A stretch of DNA of 64,000 bases. It comes from Caballeronia jiangsuensis. Its GTDB lineage: Bacteria; Pseudomonadota; Gammaproteobacteria; Burkholderiales; Burkholderiaceae. The translations under genes were made by a program, and so were the position numbers. Numbering within the stretch: the stretch's first letter is position 1; the number at the start of each line of letters is the position of its first letter. Below, piece by piece: positions 53,331 through 61,765 of the stretch. The notes under the pieces are model-generated. The model did not search any database. It saw only the letters and a program-made list of their open reading frames with translations, and was not told the origin of the DNA. The stretch is from NCBI GenBank assembly GCA_000648925.1, contig JFHF01000013.1, positions 62,001-126,000 on the forward strand, written 5' to 3'.

Positions 53331-54028
53331 CGGCAACGACGATTCCCTTCGACATTCAACGGATGCCCCTTCCCGCCGATGCGCCCACAGACGTGCGCGT
53401 GTGGCAGGTTCAAATCGATTTCTCCGCGCCGCTCGACAGCGCCGCTTACGCCGCGATGAACGCGAGCGAGCGCGCCCGCGCCGCGCGCTTCCTGCGTCAC
53501 GCGGATGCCGCGCGTTTTGCCACCCTGCGTTGCGCGCTGCGGCATGTGCTCGCCGCCGATACGGATCGCGATGCCGCGAGTCTCATGCTCGACGCCGACG
53601 ACCGCGGCAGGCCGTTCGTCGCGCATCCGGACGCGCCGGATTTCAACGTGTCGCATTCGGGTGCGTTCGGTCTGATCGCGGTATCGCGGGAAAGGCGTGT
53701 GGGTGTCGATATCGAAGAAGCGCGCGCGACGTTCAAATGGCGCGACCTGGCGCCCGCCGTGCTGGCCGACATGGATCGTCGCGAGATCGAAGCGCTTTCC
53801 GACGAGCCCGCGCAGAACGCCAGGTTTTTCGACTGCTGGACGGCGAAGGAGGCGGTGCTGAAGGCGCACGGCGTCGGCATCGGCGGCGCGGCGATCACGA
53901 TGACGAGCTTTTCAGTGCTGCCGCGCAGAGGCGTTCGTTATGCGCTCACGCGCGAAGCGGGCGCGTTCGTCGCCGTTTCACTGGAAGCGCCTTGCGGATA
54001 CGCAGCCGCGCTCTCCTGGTCATATTGA
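53327..54028 (+). CDS. 4'-phosphopantetheinyl transferase (Sfp type)
   Basis: A 233-residue PPTase that activates carrier proteins by transferring phosphopantetheine from CoA. Seen: FNVSHSGAFGLIAVS, GVDIEEAR (metal-binding Asp/Glu) and FFDCWTAKEAVLKAHGVGI, the complete signature set of Sfp/Gsp-type enzymes. The two-domain length is typical. ATG overlaps the tautomerase stop. No NRPS, PKS or carrier gene is nearby, so its target is encoded elsewhere; its link to the nitrile hydratase genes is a curiosity. Confidence 0.95.
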   Translation: MTATTIPFDIQRMPLPADAPTDVRVWQVQIDFSAPLDSAAYAAMNASERARAARFLRHADAARFATLRCALRHVLAADTDRDAASLMLDADDRGRPFVAHPDAPDFNVSHSGAFGLIAVSRERRVGVDIEEARATFKWRDLAPAVLADMDRREIEALSDEPAQNARFFDCWTAKEAVLKAHGVGIGGAAITMTSFSVLPRRGVRYALTREAGAFVAVSLEAPCGYAAALSWSY

Positions 54029-54044
54029 TGCAGCGCAGCGACGC

Positions 54045-54551
54045 TCACGCCGCCTTGGTCCGCGCGAGATCGCGATGCGTGAGATAGAGCCGCAAGTCGA
54101 ATTCGATCTGATGGTAGCCCGGCTGCATCAACTCGCACAGCCGATAGAACGCCTTGTTGTGATCGCTTTCCTTCAGATGCGCGAGTTCATGCACGACGAT
54201 CATCCGAAGAAACTCGGGCGCGGTGTCCCTGAAGAGCGACGCGATGCGGATTTCCTTCTTCGCCTTGAGCTTCGCGCCCTGCACGCGCGAGATCGCGGTG
54301 TGCAGACCGAGCGCGTGACGCAGCACGTCGAGCTTGCTGTCGTAGAAGACCTTGTCGATTGCGGGCGCGACGCGCAGGAATTCCTGCTTCAGGTCCGAGC
54401 AATACTGATAGAGCGCGCGGTCGGACTGAACCGCGTGCTTGCTCGGATAGCGCGCGTCGAGATAGGCGCCCAGTTGTTGCTGGGCGATCAGTCGGCGCAC
54501 CTTGTCCTGTAGCGTGTTCGGGTAGGCGCTCAGGTATTTCAACTGTTGCAT
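54045..54551 (-). CDS. ygjP: YgjP-like UTP pyrophosphatase / metallopeptidase-fold protein
   Basis: A 168-residue protein that matches E. coli YgjP from MxQLxYLxxYP onward: LQDKVRRLIAQQQLGAYL, YQYCSDLKQEFLR, SRVQGAKLKAKKEIRIASLF and the zinc motif VVHELAHLKESDHNKAFYRL. E. coli YgjP has been described as a UTP pyrophosphatase that affects the nucleotide pool. Start at 54551 aligns with the known N-terminus; the upstream ATG at 54611 adds a polar segment and has no better ribosome site. Soluble and cytosolic. Confidence 0.92.
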   Translation of the reverse strand: MQQLKYLSAYPNTLQDKVRRLIAQQQLGAYLDARYPSKHAVQSDRALYQYCSDLKQEFLRVAPAIDKVFYDSKLDVLRHALGLHTAISRVQGAKLKAKKEIRIASLFRDTAPEFLRMIVVHELAHLKESDHNKAFYRLCELMQPGYHQIEFDLRLYLTHRDLARTKAA

Positions 54552-54809
54552 GACGGCCGGATGGGTATGGATACGTTCAATGCCTGATGCGCAGGCGGGC
54601 GTGGGACGCATCGGCAGCGTCCGCAGCGTGAATTGCGCAGCAATCTAGCAACCATTTTAGTCAACGCCGCGCCGCCTCGCCGCCGTTGTGATCACAAGCG
54701 TGTTTCGATGCGCGCAATTCCGTAAGTTTATGTTTCAGCCCGGCTACGGATATGCCCGCCGTGCGAACATGCGCGCTCTTTCGGCACGGGCGACAAAGGC
54801 AGGTTTTTC

Positions 54810-55325
54810 ATGGCATCGAGCAAGGCGCATCACGCAACCGGATGGGCGGCGGGCATCATCGCGGCGGCGGTCGTGATGCATCCGGCGCGGTTCGCGGATG
54901 CGGACATGATGTCGGGCGTACTGGCGCTGGTGGCGGGCATCGTCGGCGCCACCGCGCCCGACTGGCTCGAAGTCGCATGGTGGACGCGCGCGCGCAGACT
55001 CTGGATCACGCATCGCACGCTCACGCACTGGGGCGTCGGCTGGGCCGCGCTCCTTGCGCTTTCGTATCACTTTCTCGGGCGGCATCCGGCGGCGCCCGTC
55101 GCGTTCGGCTTTGCGTGCGGCGGCCTCATGCATCTCTTCGCGGACTGGCCGAATCCGCTCGGCGTGCCGTGGATCGTCGGACGTCATTCGCTCAGACTGT
55201 GGACGAGCGGGCATTGCGATCTGATCATCGTCGCCGCTTCGTGGGCCGCGGCGCTGTTCGTCGTCGACGATGTCTGGTTTCATCATGCCTATGGGCGCAT
55301 GCTGCTCAATGCGCTGCATATCTAG
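54810..55325 (+). CDS. YdjM-type membrane-bound metal-dependent hydrolase
   Basis: A 171-residue membrane protein with four or more hydrophobic segments. Seen: HHATGWAAGIIAAAVVMHPARFADADMMSGVLALVAGIVGATAPDWLEVAW with the conserved H and late D of the metal site, RLWITHRTLTHWGVGW with the HRxxTH motif, and GGLMHLFADWPNPLGVPW. This is the YdjM (LexA-regulated, inner-membrane hydrolase) family, with lipid- or membrane-directed role assumed. No typical SOS box was found. Same strand as the LEA gene, 27 bp before it. Confidence 0.9.
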   Translation: MASSKAHHATGWAAGIIAAAVVMHPARFADADMMSGVLALVAGIVGATAPDWLEVAWWTRARRLWITHRTLTHWGVGWAALLALSYHFLGRHPAAPVAFGFACGGLMHLFADWPNPLGVPWIVGRHSLRLWTSGHCDLIIVAASWAAALFVVDDVWFHHAYGRMLLNALHI

Positions 55326-55352
55326 CACGTCATCGCGAGGAGTCACGTTTCC

Positions 55353-55847
55353 ATGCAACCGAACCCGATGCGCAATCGCTTCCTTCTCTTCTTCGCCGCG
55401 TTGCTCGCGATGCTCGCGCTCGACGGCTGCGCGGGTTTCTTCAACCGCGACGCGATGCGCGTGACGGTCGCGGGCATCGAGCCGCTCGAAGGCCAGGGGC
55501 TCGAAATGCGCTTCGCCGTGAAGTTGCGCGTGCAGAACCCGAACGATGCGCCGATCGACTTCGACGGCGTCGCGCTCGATCTCGACCTCAACGGCCGCGC
55601 GTTCGCGAGCGGCGTGAGCGATCAGCGCGGGACGGTGCCGCGTTTCGGCGAGACGGTGGTGTCGGTGCCGGTGACCGTATCGGCGTTCTCGGTCGCGCGC
55701 CAGGCGTTCGGCTTCGCGAACGGCGGTACGGTCAGCAAGGTTTCGTATGCGGTGCGCGGCAAGCTCGCGGGCGGCGCGTTCGGCGGCGCGCGCTTCGCCG
55801 ACAGCGGCTATGTCGATCTTCCGGGCATGGGCGCGGCCGGCGACTAG
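55353..55847 (+). CDS. LEA-type 2 (WHy) domain lipoprotein
   Basis: A 164-residue lipoprotein with a signal peptide and lipobox LDGC (Cys26), then one WHy/LEA_2 domain: MRFAVKLRVQNPNDAPIDFDGVALDLDLNGRAFASGVSDQRGTVPRFGETVVSVPVTV, which in bacteria is found on outer-membrane or periplasmic lipoproteins linked to stress. It fits the 'NPN' and 'Y/FDG' features of the family. Probably anchored to the outer membrane. The stop codon overlaps the convergent cupin stop by 3 bases. Confidence 0.9.
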   Translation: MQPNPMRNRFLLFFAALLAMLALDGCAGFFNRDAMRVTVAGIEPLEGQGLEMRFAVKLRVQNPNDAPIDFDGVALDLDLNGRAFASGVSDQRGTVPRFGETVVSVPVTVSAFSVARQAFGFANGGTVSKVSYAVRGKLAGGAFGGARFADSGYVDLPGMGAAGD

Positions 55848-56269
55848 GACGCCGACGCTTCCCGCGGATCGTACGGCACGACGCGATCCGCCTCGTTGGC
55901 ATCGTTGCGCGCGATCACGGCGCGGGCAGGCTCGGTCGCGCTCAGATTGACCGGCTGATGCGGCACGCCGGGCGGAATGAACACGAAGTCGCCCGGCTCG
56001 TTGATGACCGATTCCGCCAGTCCCGGCCCATAGCGCGTCTCGATGCGTCCTTCCAGAATATAGATGCCCGTCTCGTAGCCCACATGGACATGCGGCTCGC
56101 CACGCCCGCCCGGCGGCACGACGACGAGATGCATTGCGAGGCCGCGCGTGCCGGCCGTCGCCGCCGACAAGCCGATGAAATAGGGCAGATGCTGAACCGT
56201 GGCGAGTTTCTCCTGCGGCCGCACCGTGACGACCGTTTGCTGCGCTGTCTCTTGCGTGGTGACCTGCAT
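55844..56269 (-). CDS. Cupin domain protein
   Basis: A 141-residue cupin (from MQVTTQETAQQ). Seen: GRGEPHVHVGYETGIYILEGRIETRYGPG and GDFVFIPPGVPHQPVNLS, which together form the metal-binding H-x-H and late H of a germin-like barrel. Start at 56269 has GGAGGAG five bases upstream; the longer reading is not supported. Convergent with the LEA lipoprotein and divergent from the giant GDH gene (226 bp gap). Substrate unknown. Confidence 0.9.
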   Translation of the reverse strand: MQVTTQETAQQTVVTVRPQEKLATVQHLPYFIGLSAATAGTRGLAMHLVVVPPGGRGEPHVHVGYETGIYILEGRIETRYGPGLAESVINEPGDFVFIPPGVPHQPVNLSATEPARAVIARNDANEADRVVPYDPREASAS

Positions 56270-56494
56270 GGGGACTCCTCCGTCGGTTCGATGCGCCGCT
56301 CTCGACGATAGCCGAAAGCCGATGTCGCGCAAAGGTCACGCGGCGAGGCTAAGGTACCGGAAATGCGCGCACCGTGTTTGTGCAACCGCACATGCCCGAC
56401 CCGGGGCCAAAGGCGCGGGCCGGCGCATAATCTCGTTGATTGACTGAAGAGTGTGCCGCAACCGCATCGCAACCGAAAGACTCGGGAGGACACC

Positions 56495-59400
56495 ATGCTG
56501 GTCAAGAACGAAGCGCGGGTCGAACAACTCATCAACGATCTTCTGGACTTCGCGCGGGGACGATTGCCGGAACCGACCTTCAAGGTCATCGAACCGCTTC
56601 TTCGCTATTACTACGAGCAGGTCGATGTCGAGGATATCGCGAGCCGCGATGTCGCCGATCTCTACGGCGCCGCGATGGCGCACTGGCAGACTGCGCAGAA
56701 GTTCGTGCGCGGGCGCGAGGTGCTGCGGGTCTACAACCCGAATCTGGAGCAGCACGGCTGGCATTCGGATCACACGGTCGTCGAGATCGTCAACGACGAC
56801 ATGCCGTTTCTCGTCGATTCGGTGACGATGGAGCTCAACCGCCTCGGCCTCGCGCTGCATTCGGCGATTCATCCGGTGTTTCGCGTGTGGCGCGCCGGCA
56901 AGGGCGCGCATGCGGGCGAGATCGAGCGGATCGGTCAGGGGCACGCCGAAGCGGGCGATGGCAACTCCGAGCTCGAATCGTTCATCCATTTCGAAGTGGA
57001 CCGCTGCGGCGACGGCGAGCGTCTCGAAGAAGTGCGCGACAACATCGCGCGCGTGCTGGGCGACGTGCGCGCGGCGGTGGAGGACTGGCCGAAGGTGGTC
57101 GAATCGGCGCGCGTCGCGATCGGCGAACTGAAAACGCGCGACACGACGCCCGACGGCATCGAGTCCCGCGCGTTCCTCGAATGGATGGTCGCGGATCATT
57201 TCACTTTCCTCGGCTGCCGCGATTACGAGCTCGTCGAGCATGAAGGCGGCCCCGCGCTGCGCGGCGTCGCGGGCTCGGGCCTTGGTATTCTGCGCGAGAC
57301 CTTGCGCGCGCCCTCGGCGGGCGACGTGACGCCGCTGCCGCCGGGCGCGGCCGCGATCATCGAAGGCGCGGCGCCGATCTTTCTGACGAAGGCCAATTCG
57401 CGGGCGACGGTGCATCGGCCGGGCTATCTCGACTATGTCGGCGTGAAGCGCACGTCGCCCGATGGCAAGGTGACCGGCGAGCGGCGTTTTCTCGGCCTCT
57501 ATACATCGACCGCGTATCTCGTGCCGACTTCCGAAATCCCGATCGTGCGGCGCAAATGCGCGAACATCGTGCGGCGCGCGGGCTTCCTCGAAAAAGGGCA
57601 TCTCGCGAAGTCGCTCATCTCGGTGCTGGAGCAGTATCCGCGCGACGAGCTTTTTCAGGCCGATGAAGACGTGCTCTTCGATATCGCGATCGGTGTGCTG
57701 CGTTTGCAGGAACATCAGCGCACGCGCCTCTTCGTGCGGCGCGACCGCTTCGACCGTTTCGTGTCGTGCCTCGTCTTCGTGCCGCGCGACAAGTTCAACA
57801 CCGACCTGCGCCGCCGCATCAGCAAGGTGCTGATGGAGGCGTTCAACGGCAAGAGCATCGAGTTCACGCCGCTTTTGTCCGAATCGCCGCTCGCGCGAAT
57901 TCATATCGTCGTGCGCGCAGACCGGGGCGCGATGCCCGAAGTCGATACACGCGAACTCGAAGCGCGCATCGTGCAGGTCGCGCGCCGCTGGCAGGACGAT
58001 CTCGCCGATGCGCTCATCGACAGTCACGGCGAGGAGGCGGGCAATCGTCTGCTGCAGCGTTACGCCGATTCGTTCCCAGCCGGTTATCGCGAAGACTATC
58101 CGGCGCGCACGGCGGTGCGCGACATCGAACTGATCGAGGCGACGCACACGAGCCCCGGCGGTTTGTCGATGAGCCTGTATCGTCCGATCGAAGCCGGGCG
58201 GCGCGCGTTCCGCTTCAAGGTTTATCGCGTCGGCGATCCGATCGCGCTGTCGCATAGCCTGCCGATGCTCGAACATCTCGGCGTGCGCGTCGATGAAGAG
58301 CGGCCGTATCTGATCGAGCCGACCGGCGCGCCCAACGCATGGGTCCACGATTTCGGCCTCGAATTGCAGGACGATGTCGAGTTCGATATCGATCGCGTGA
58401 AGCCGCTCTTCGAGAACGCGTTCGCGAGCGTGTGGTCGGGCGAGATCGAGAACGACGACTACAACCGCCTCGTGCTGCGTGCGCAGTTCGGCGCGCGCGA
58501 CGTGACGCTCATGCGCGCGTATGCGAAGTATCTGCGGCAGGTCGGCTCCACGTTCAGCGACGCGTATATCGAGCGCGCGCTGATCGGCAATCCGCCGATC
58601 GCGAAGAAACTGCTGCAACTCTTCATGGTGCGCTTCGATCCGGCGCGCGGCGGTTCGGCCGAAGACCGCGAGAAGGCCGCCGAACGCGTGCTCGCCGATA
58701 TCGAGGCGGCGCTCGATCAGGTGCCGAACCTCGACGAAGACCGTATCCTGCGCCAGTTCCTCGGCGTCATCACGGCGACGGTGCGCACCAACCATTTCCA
58801 TCGCGATGCGAATGGCCAGGCGCGTCCGTATGTGTCGTTCAAGCTCGATCCGTCGAAGGTGCCGGGCCTGCCCGAGCCCAAGCCGATGTTCGAGATCTGG
58901 GTCTATGCGCCGCGCGTGGAAGGCGTGCATTTGCGCGGCGGACGCGTCGCGCGGGGCGGGCTGCGCTGGTCGGACAGACGCGAGGACTTCCGCACCGAAG
59001 TGCTCGGCCTCATGAAAGCGCAGATGGTGAAGAACACGGTGATCGTGCCGGTGGGATCGAAGGGCGGCTTCGTCGTGAAGAATCCGCCGCCCGCGACGGA
59101 CCGCGAAGCCTTTCTCAACGAAGGCGTCGCGTGCTATCAGATGTTCCTGCGCGGCCTGCTCGATGTGACCGACAACCGCACGCCCGACGGCATCGTGCCG
59201 CCGCCGGACGTCGTGCGCCACGATCCGGACGATCCATATCTCGTCGTCGCGGCGGACAAGGGCACGGCCACTTTCTCCGACTACGCGAACGCGATCGCGC
59301 ACGAATACGGCTTCTGGCTCGACGATGCATTCGCGTCCGGCGGCTCGGTCGGTTACGACCACAAGAAAATGGGCATCACCGCACGCGGCGCGTGGGAATC

Positions 59401-61360
59401 GGTGAAGCGCCATTTCCGCGAGATGAACTTCGATACGCAGACGACGGATTTCACCGTCGTCGGCGTCGGCGACATGTCCGGCGACGTGTTCGGCAACGGC
59501 ATGCTGCTGTCGCGCCATATCAGGCTGATCGCGGCGTTCGATCATCGGCATGTGTTTCTCGATCCCGTGCCGGATGCGGCGACGAGCTTCGAGGAACGCG
59601 CGCGTCTTTTCGCGCTGCCGCGTTCGAGTTGGGCCGATTACGATGCGTCGCTGATCTCGACGGGCGGCGGCGTCTATCCGCGCACGGCGAAGTCGATTCC
59701 GATCTCGCCGCAAGTGCAGGCGGCGCTTGGAATTTCCGCATCGGTGCTCGCGCCGAACGAACTCATTCGCGCGATCCTGCTTGCCGAAGCCGATCTGCTC
59801 TACAACGGCGGCGTGGGCACATATGTGAAGTCGAGCGCGGAGACGCATCTGCAAGTCGGCGATCGCACCAATGACGCCGTGCGCGTGAACGGCGCGGAAC
59901 TGCGCGTGAAGGTCGTCGCGGAAGGCGGCAATCTCGGCTTCACGCAACTGGGGCGCATCGAGTTCGCGCAGCATGGCGGGCGCATGAACACGGACGCGAT
60001 CGACAATTCCGCGGGCGTCGATTGTTCGGATCACGAGGTCAACATCAAGATTCTGCTCGGGCTCGTCGTCGCGGATGGCGAGATGACCGAGAAACAACGC
60101 AACGCGCTGCTCGCCGAGATGACCGATGAAGTCGGCCTGCTCGTGCTGAAGGACAACTACGCGCAGACGCAGGCGCTGTCGATCGCGAAGCGCCACGAAG
60201 CCGAGACGCTCGACGCCGAGGCGCGCATGATGCGCTTTCTCGAACGCGCGGGGCGCTTGAAGCGCAGGATCGAGTTCCTGCCCTCGGACGACGAGATCGC
60301 CGAGCGCGCGGCCGCGAAGTCGGGACTGACATCGCCCGAACGCGCGGTGCTGCTCGCCTACGGCAAGATGTGGCTCTACGACGAACTGCTCGATTCGGAC
60401 GTGCCCGAAGATGCGCTCGTCGCGGACATGCTGCCCGACTATTTCCCGAAGCCCTTGCAGCAGCGCTATAGCGAGACGATGCAGCGCCATCCGCTGAAGC
60501 GCGAAATTCTCGCGACGCATCTGACCAATGCACTCGTCAATCGCGTGGGCTGCACCTTCGTGCATCGGCTGATGGAAGAGACCGATGCGTGCCCGAGCGA
60601 TATCGTGCGCGCGGTGCTGATGGTGCGCGACGTCTTCGATCTCGACGATCTGTGGGGCAGCATCGACAGGCTCGACAATATCGTCGCGGATGAAGTGCAG
60701 GCGCGCATGTTCGTCGATGTCGTGCGTCTGCTCGACGATACCTCGCTCTGGTTCCTGCGACATCTGATGCACAACGGGTTTGCCGCACACGAAGCGCGCG
60801 GCGTGCTCGCGCGCTGCCGCGAGGCGGCGCATCGGCTCGCGCCGCAACTGCCCGCGCTTCTGCCCGCGCCGCAACTCGACGCGTGGTATGCGCGCCGGCG
60901 CGAACTTGAGGATGCGGGCGTCGAGAGCACCCTCGCGGCGCGCGTCGCGAGCGGCGAAATCGCGACGGCCGTGCTCGACAGCGCGGAAGTGGCGGCGTGC
61001 TCGGAGCGCAGTCTCGAACTCGTCGCGAGCGTGTACTTCGGCATCGGCACGCTGCTCGATTATCGCGGTATCGCCGAACGGGCGATGGCGCTGCCGATCG
61101 TCACGCACTGGGATCTGCTCGCGCGCGCGGCGGCGCTGGAAGAGCTTGCGCGATTGAAGCGTGCGCTGACCGTGAGCGCGCTGGAGCAATCGCGCGGCAT
61201 CGATGCGCCCGATGTGATCGTCGAAAGCTGGCGCGCGAAGCGGCAGGACGCGCTGGATCGCTATACGCGGCTCCTGGCGGAACTGCGGGCGAGCGGCGGG
61301 GCGAGTCTGTCGATGCTGCTCGTGGTGGTGCGGGAGATGGCGGTGCTGGAACGGGCTTGA
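56495..61360 (+). CDS. NAD-specific glutamate dehydrogenase, 180-kDa type
   Basis: A 1,621-residue NAD-glutamate dehydrogenase (L-GDH180 class), which converts glutamate to 2-oxoglutarate and ammonia. The N-terminal ~700 residues hold ACT-like regulatory domains (EVLRVYNPNLEQHGWHSDHTVVEIVNDDMPFLVDSVTMEL). The catalytic region follows, with GGLRWSDRREDFRTEVLGLMKAQMVKNTVIVPVGSKGGFVVK near ~825-855 containing the active-site lysine, and FTVVGVGDMSGDVFGNGMLLS near ~990 with the NAD-binding glycine motif. The C-terminal ~500 residues are the large helical regulatory domain. GGGAGGA precedes the ATG. Catabolic enzyme fed by the histidine, peptide and pyrimidine routes. Confidence 0.97.
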   Translation: MLVKNEARVEQLINDLLDFARGRLPEPTFKVIEPLLRYYYEQVDVEDIASRDVADLYGAAMAHWQTAQKFVRGREVLRVYNPNLEQHGWHSDHTVVEIVNDDMPFLVDSVTMELNRLGLALHSAIHPVFRVWRAGKGAHAGEIERIGQGHAEAGDGNSELESFIHFEVDRCGDGERLEEVRDNIARVLGDVRAAVEDWPKVVESARVAIGELKTRDTTPDGIESRAFLEWMVADHFTFLGCRDYELVEHEGGPALRGVAGSGLGILRETLRAPSAGDVTPLPPGAAAIIEGAAPIFLTKANSRATVHRPGYLDYVGVKRTSPDGKVTGERRFLGLYTSTAYLVPTSEIPIVRRKCANIVRRAGFLEKGHLAKSLISVLEQYPRDELFQADEDVLFDIAIGVLRLQEHQRTRLFVRRDRFDRFVSCLVFVPRDKFNTDLRRRISKVLMEAFNGKSIEFTPLLSESPLARIHIVVRADRGAMPEVDTRELEARIVQVARRWQDDLADALIDSHGEEAGNRLLQRYADSFPAGYREDYPARTAVRDIELIEATHTSPGGLSMSLYRPIEAGRRAFRFKVYRVGDPIALSHSLPMLEHLGVRVDEERPYLIEPTGAPNAWVHDFGLELQDDVEFDIDRVKPLFENAFASVWSGEIENDDYNRLVLRAQFGARDVTLMRAYAKYLRQVGSTFSDAYIERALIGNPPIAKKLLQLFMVRFDPARGGSAEDREKAAERVLADIEAALDQVPNLDEDRILRQFLGVITATVRTNHFHRDANGQARPYVSFKLDPSKVPGLPEPKPMFEIWVYAPRVEGVHLRGGRVARGGLRWSDRREDFRTEVLGLMKAQMVKNTVIVPVGSKGGFVVKNPPPATDREAFLNEGVACYQMFLRGLLDVTDNRTPDGIVPPPDVVRHDPDDPYLVVAADKGTATFSDYANAIAHEYGFWLDDAFASGGSVGYDHKKMGITARGAWESVKRHFREMNFDTQTTDFTVVGVGDMSGDVFGNGMLLSRHIRLIAAFDHRHVFLDPVPDAATSFEERARLFALPRSSWADYDASLISTGGGVYPRTAKSIPISPQVQAALGISASVLAPNELIRAILLAEADLLYNGGVGTYVKSSAETHLQVGDRTNDAVRVNGAELRVKVVAEGGNLGFTQLGRIEFAQHGGRMNTDAIDNSAGVDCSDHEVNIKILLGLVVADGEMTEKQRNALLAEMTDEVGLLVLKDNYAQTQALSIAKRHEAETLDAEARMMRFLERAGRLKRRIEFLPSDDEIAERAAAKSGLTSPERAVLLAYGKMWLYDELLDSDVPEDALVADMLPDYFPKPLQQRYSETMQRHPLKREILATHLTNALVNRVGCTFVHRLMEETDACPSDIVRAVLMVRDVFDLDDLWGSIDRLDNIVADEVQARMFVDVVRLLDDTSLWFLRHLMHNGFAAHEARGVLARCREAAHRLAPQLPALLPAPQLDAWYARRRELEDAGVESTLAARVASGEIATAVLDSAEVAACSERSLELVASVYFGIGTLLDYRGIAERAMALPIVTHWDLLARAAALEELARLKRALTVSALEQSRGIDAPDVIVESWRAKRQDALDRYTRLLAELRASGGASLSMLLVVVREMAVLERA

Positions 61361-61386
61361 GAAGCGTAGTGCCGTGACGCAAATGG

Positions 61387-61408
61387 ACGGGCGCCGCAAG
61401 GCGCCCGT
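61387..61408 (+). terminator. Terminator after the GDH gene
   Basis: A perfect 9-bp stem (61387-61395 with 61400-61408) with a GCAA tetraloop and a short tail with CTTTCT; ~25 bases after the GDH stop. Confidence 0.75.
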
Positions 61409-61594
61409 TGCGCTTTCTAAGTAAGCAGTGTGTCCTTAATCGATGTCGAATATAAGTGATCCGAATCAAACTCATGAAGTACCCAATTCGCTATCGGCGC
61501 GCATCGGCAACTTTGTCCGATACATGCTAGATCGCGTGCACGATTTAACTGGTCGGGCACTTTACATTGCATAACCTGAAGCATTAAATCAACG
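61409..61594. other. A/T-rich noncoding stretch between two terminators
   Basis: About 185 bases, unusually A/T-rich for this window, lie between the GDH terminator and a second terminator-like hairpin at 61595. No frame begins with a supported start and ribosome site. A small plus-strand transcript ending at 61617 is possible; see findings. Confidence 0.5.
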
Positions 61595-61617
61595 AGCGGA
61601 CCCAAGCGTCCGCTTTT
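61595..61617 (+). terminator. Orphan terminator-like hairpin
   Basis: AGCGGAC stem, CCAAGC loop, GTCCGCT stem and TTTT tail, ~190 bases after the GDH terminator and ~150 bases before the FAD-oxidoreductase ATG. Nothing coding ends here. Confidence 0.7.
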
Positions 61618-61765
61618 CGCAATTCATCCCCGTTCTCGTGGTCTCTCCGGTGTGCATCCGATCGACACGCCACGCACGATCCGATGGCGGGTTCCTTGCG
61701 CTTTCGCGTACCAACTGGCAGGGTCGGAAACGTTGCAGCGCTTCATTCAGCAGCGAGGTCTCACA

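Noticed and set aside
56336..61399. Open frame of 1,687 codons on the minus strand opposite the giant GDH gene
   Set aside because: Antisense frames of this kind are common in GC-rich genes with strong third-position bias; the translation is Arg/His-rich with no recognisable domain, while the plus-strand gene has full family motifs.
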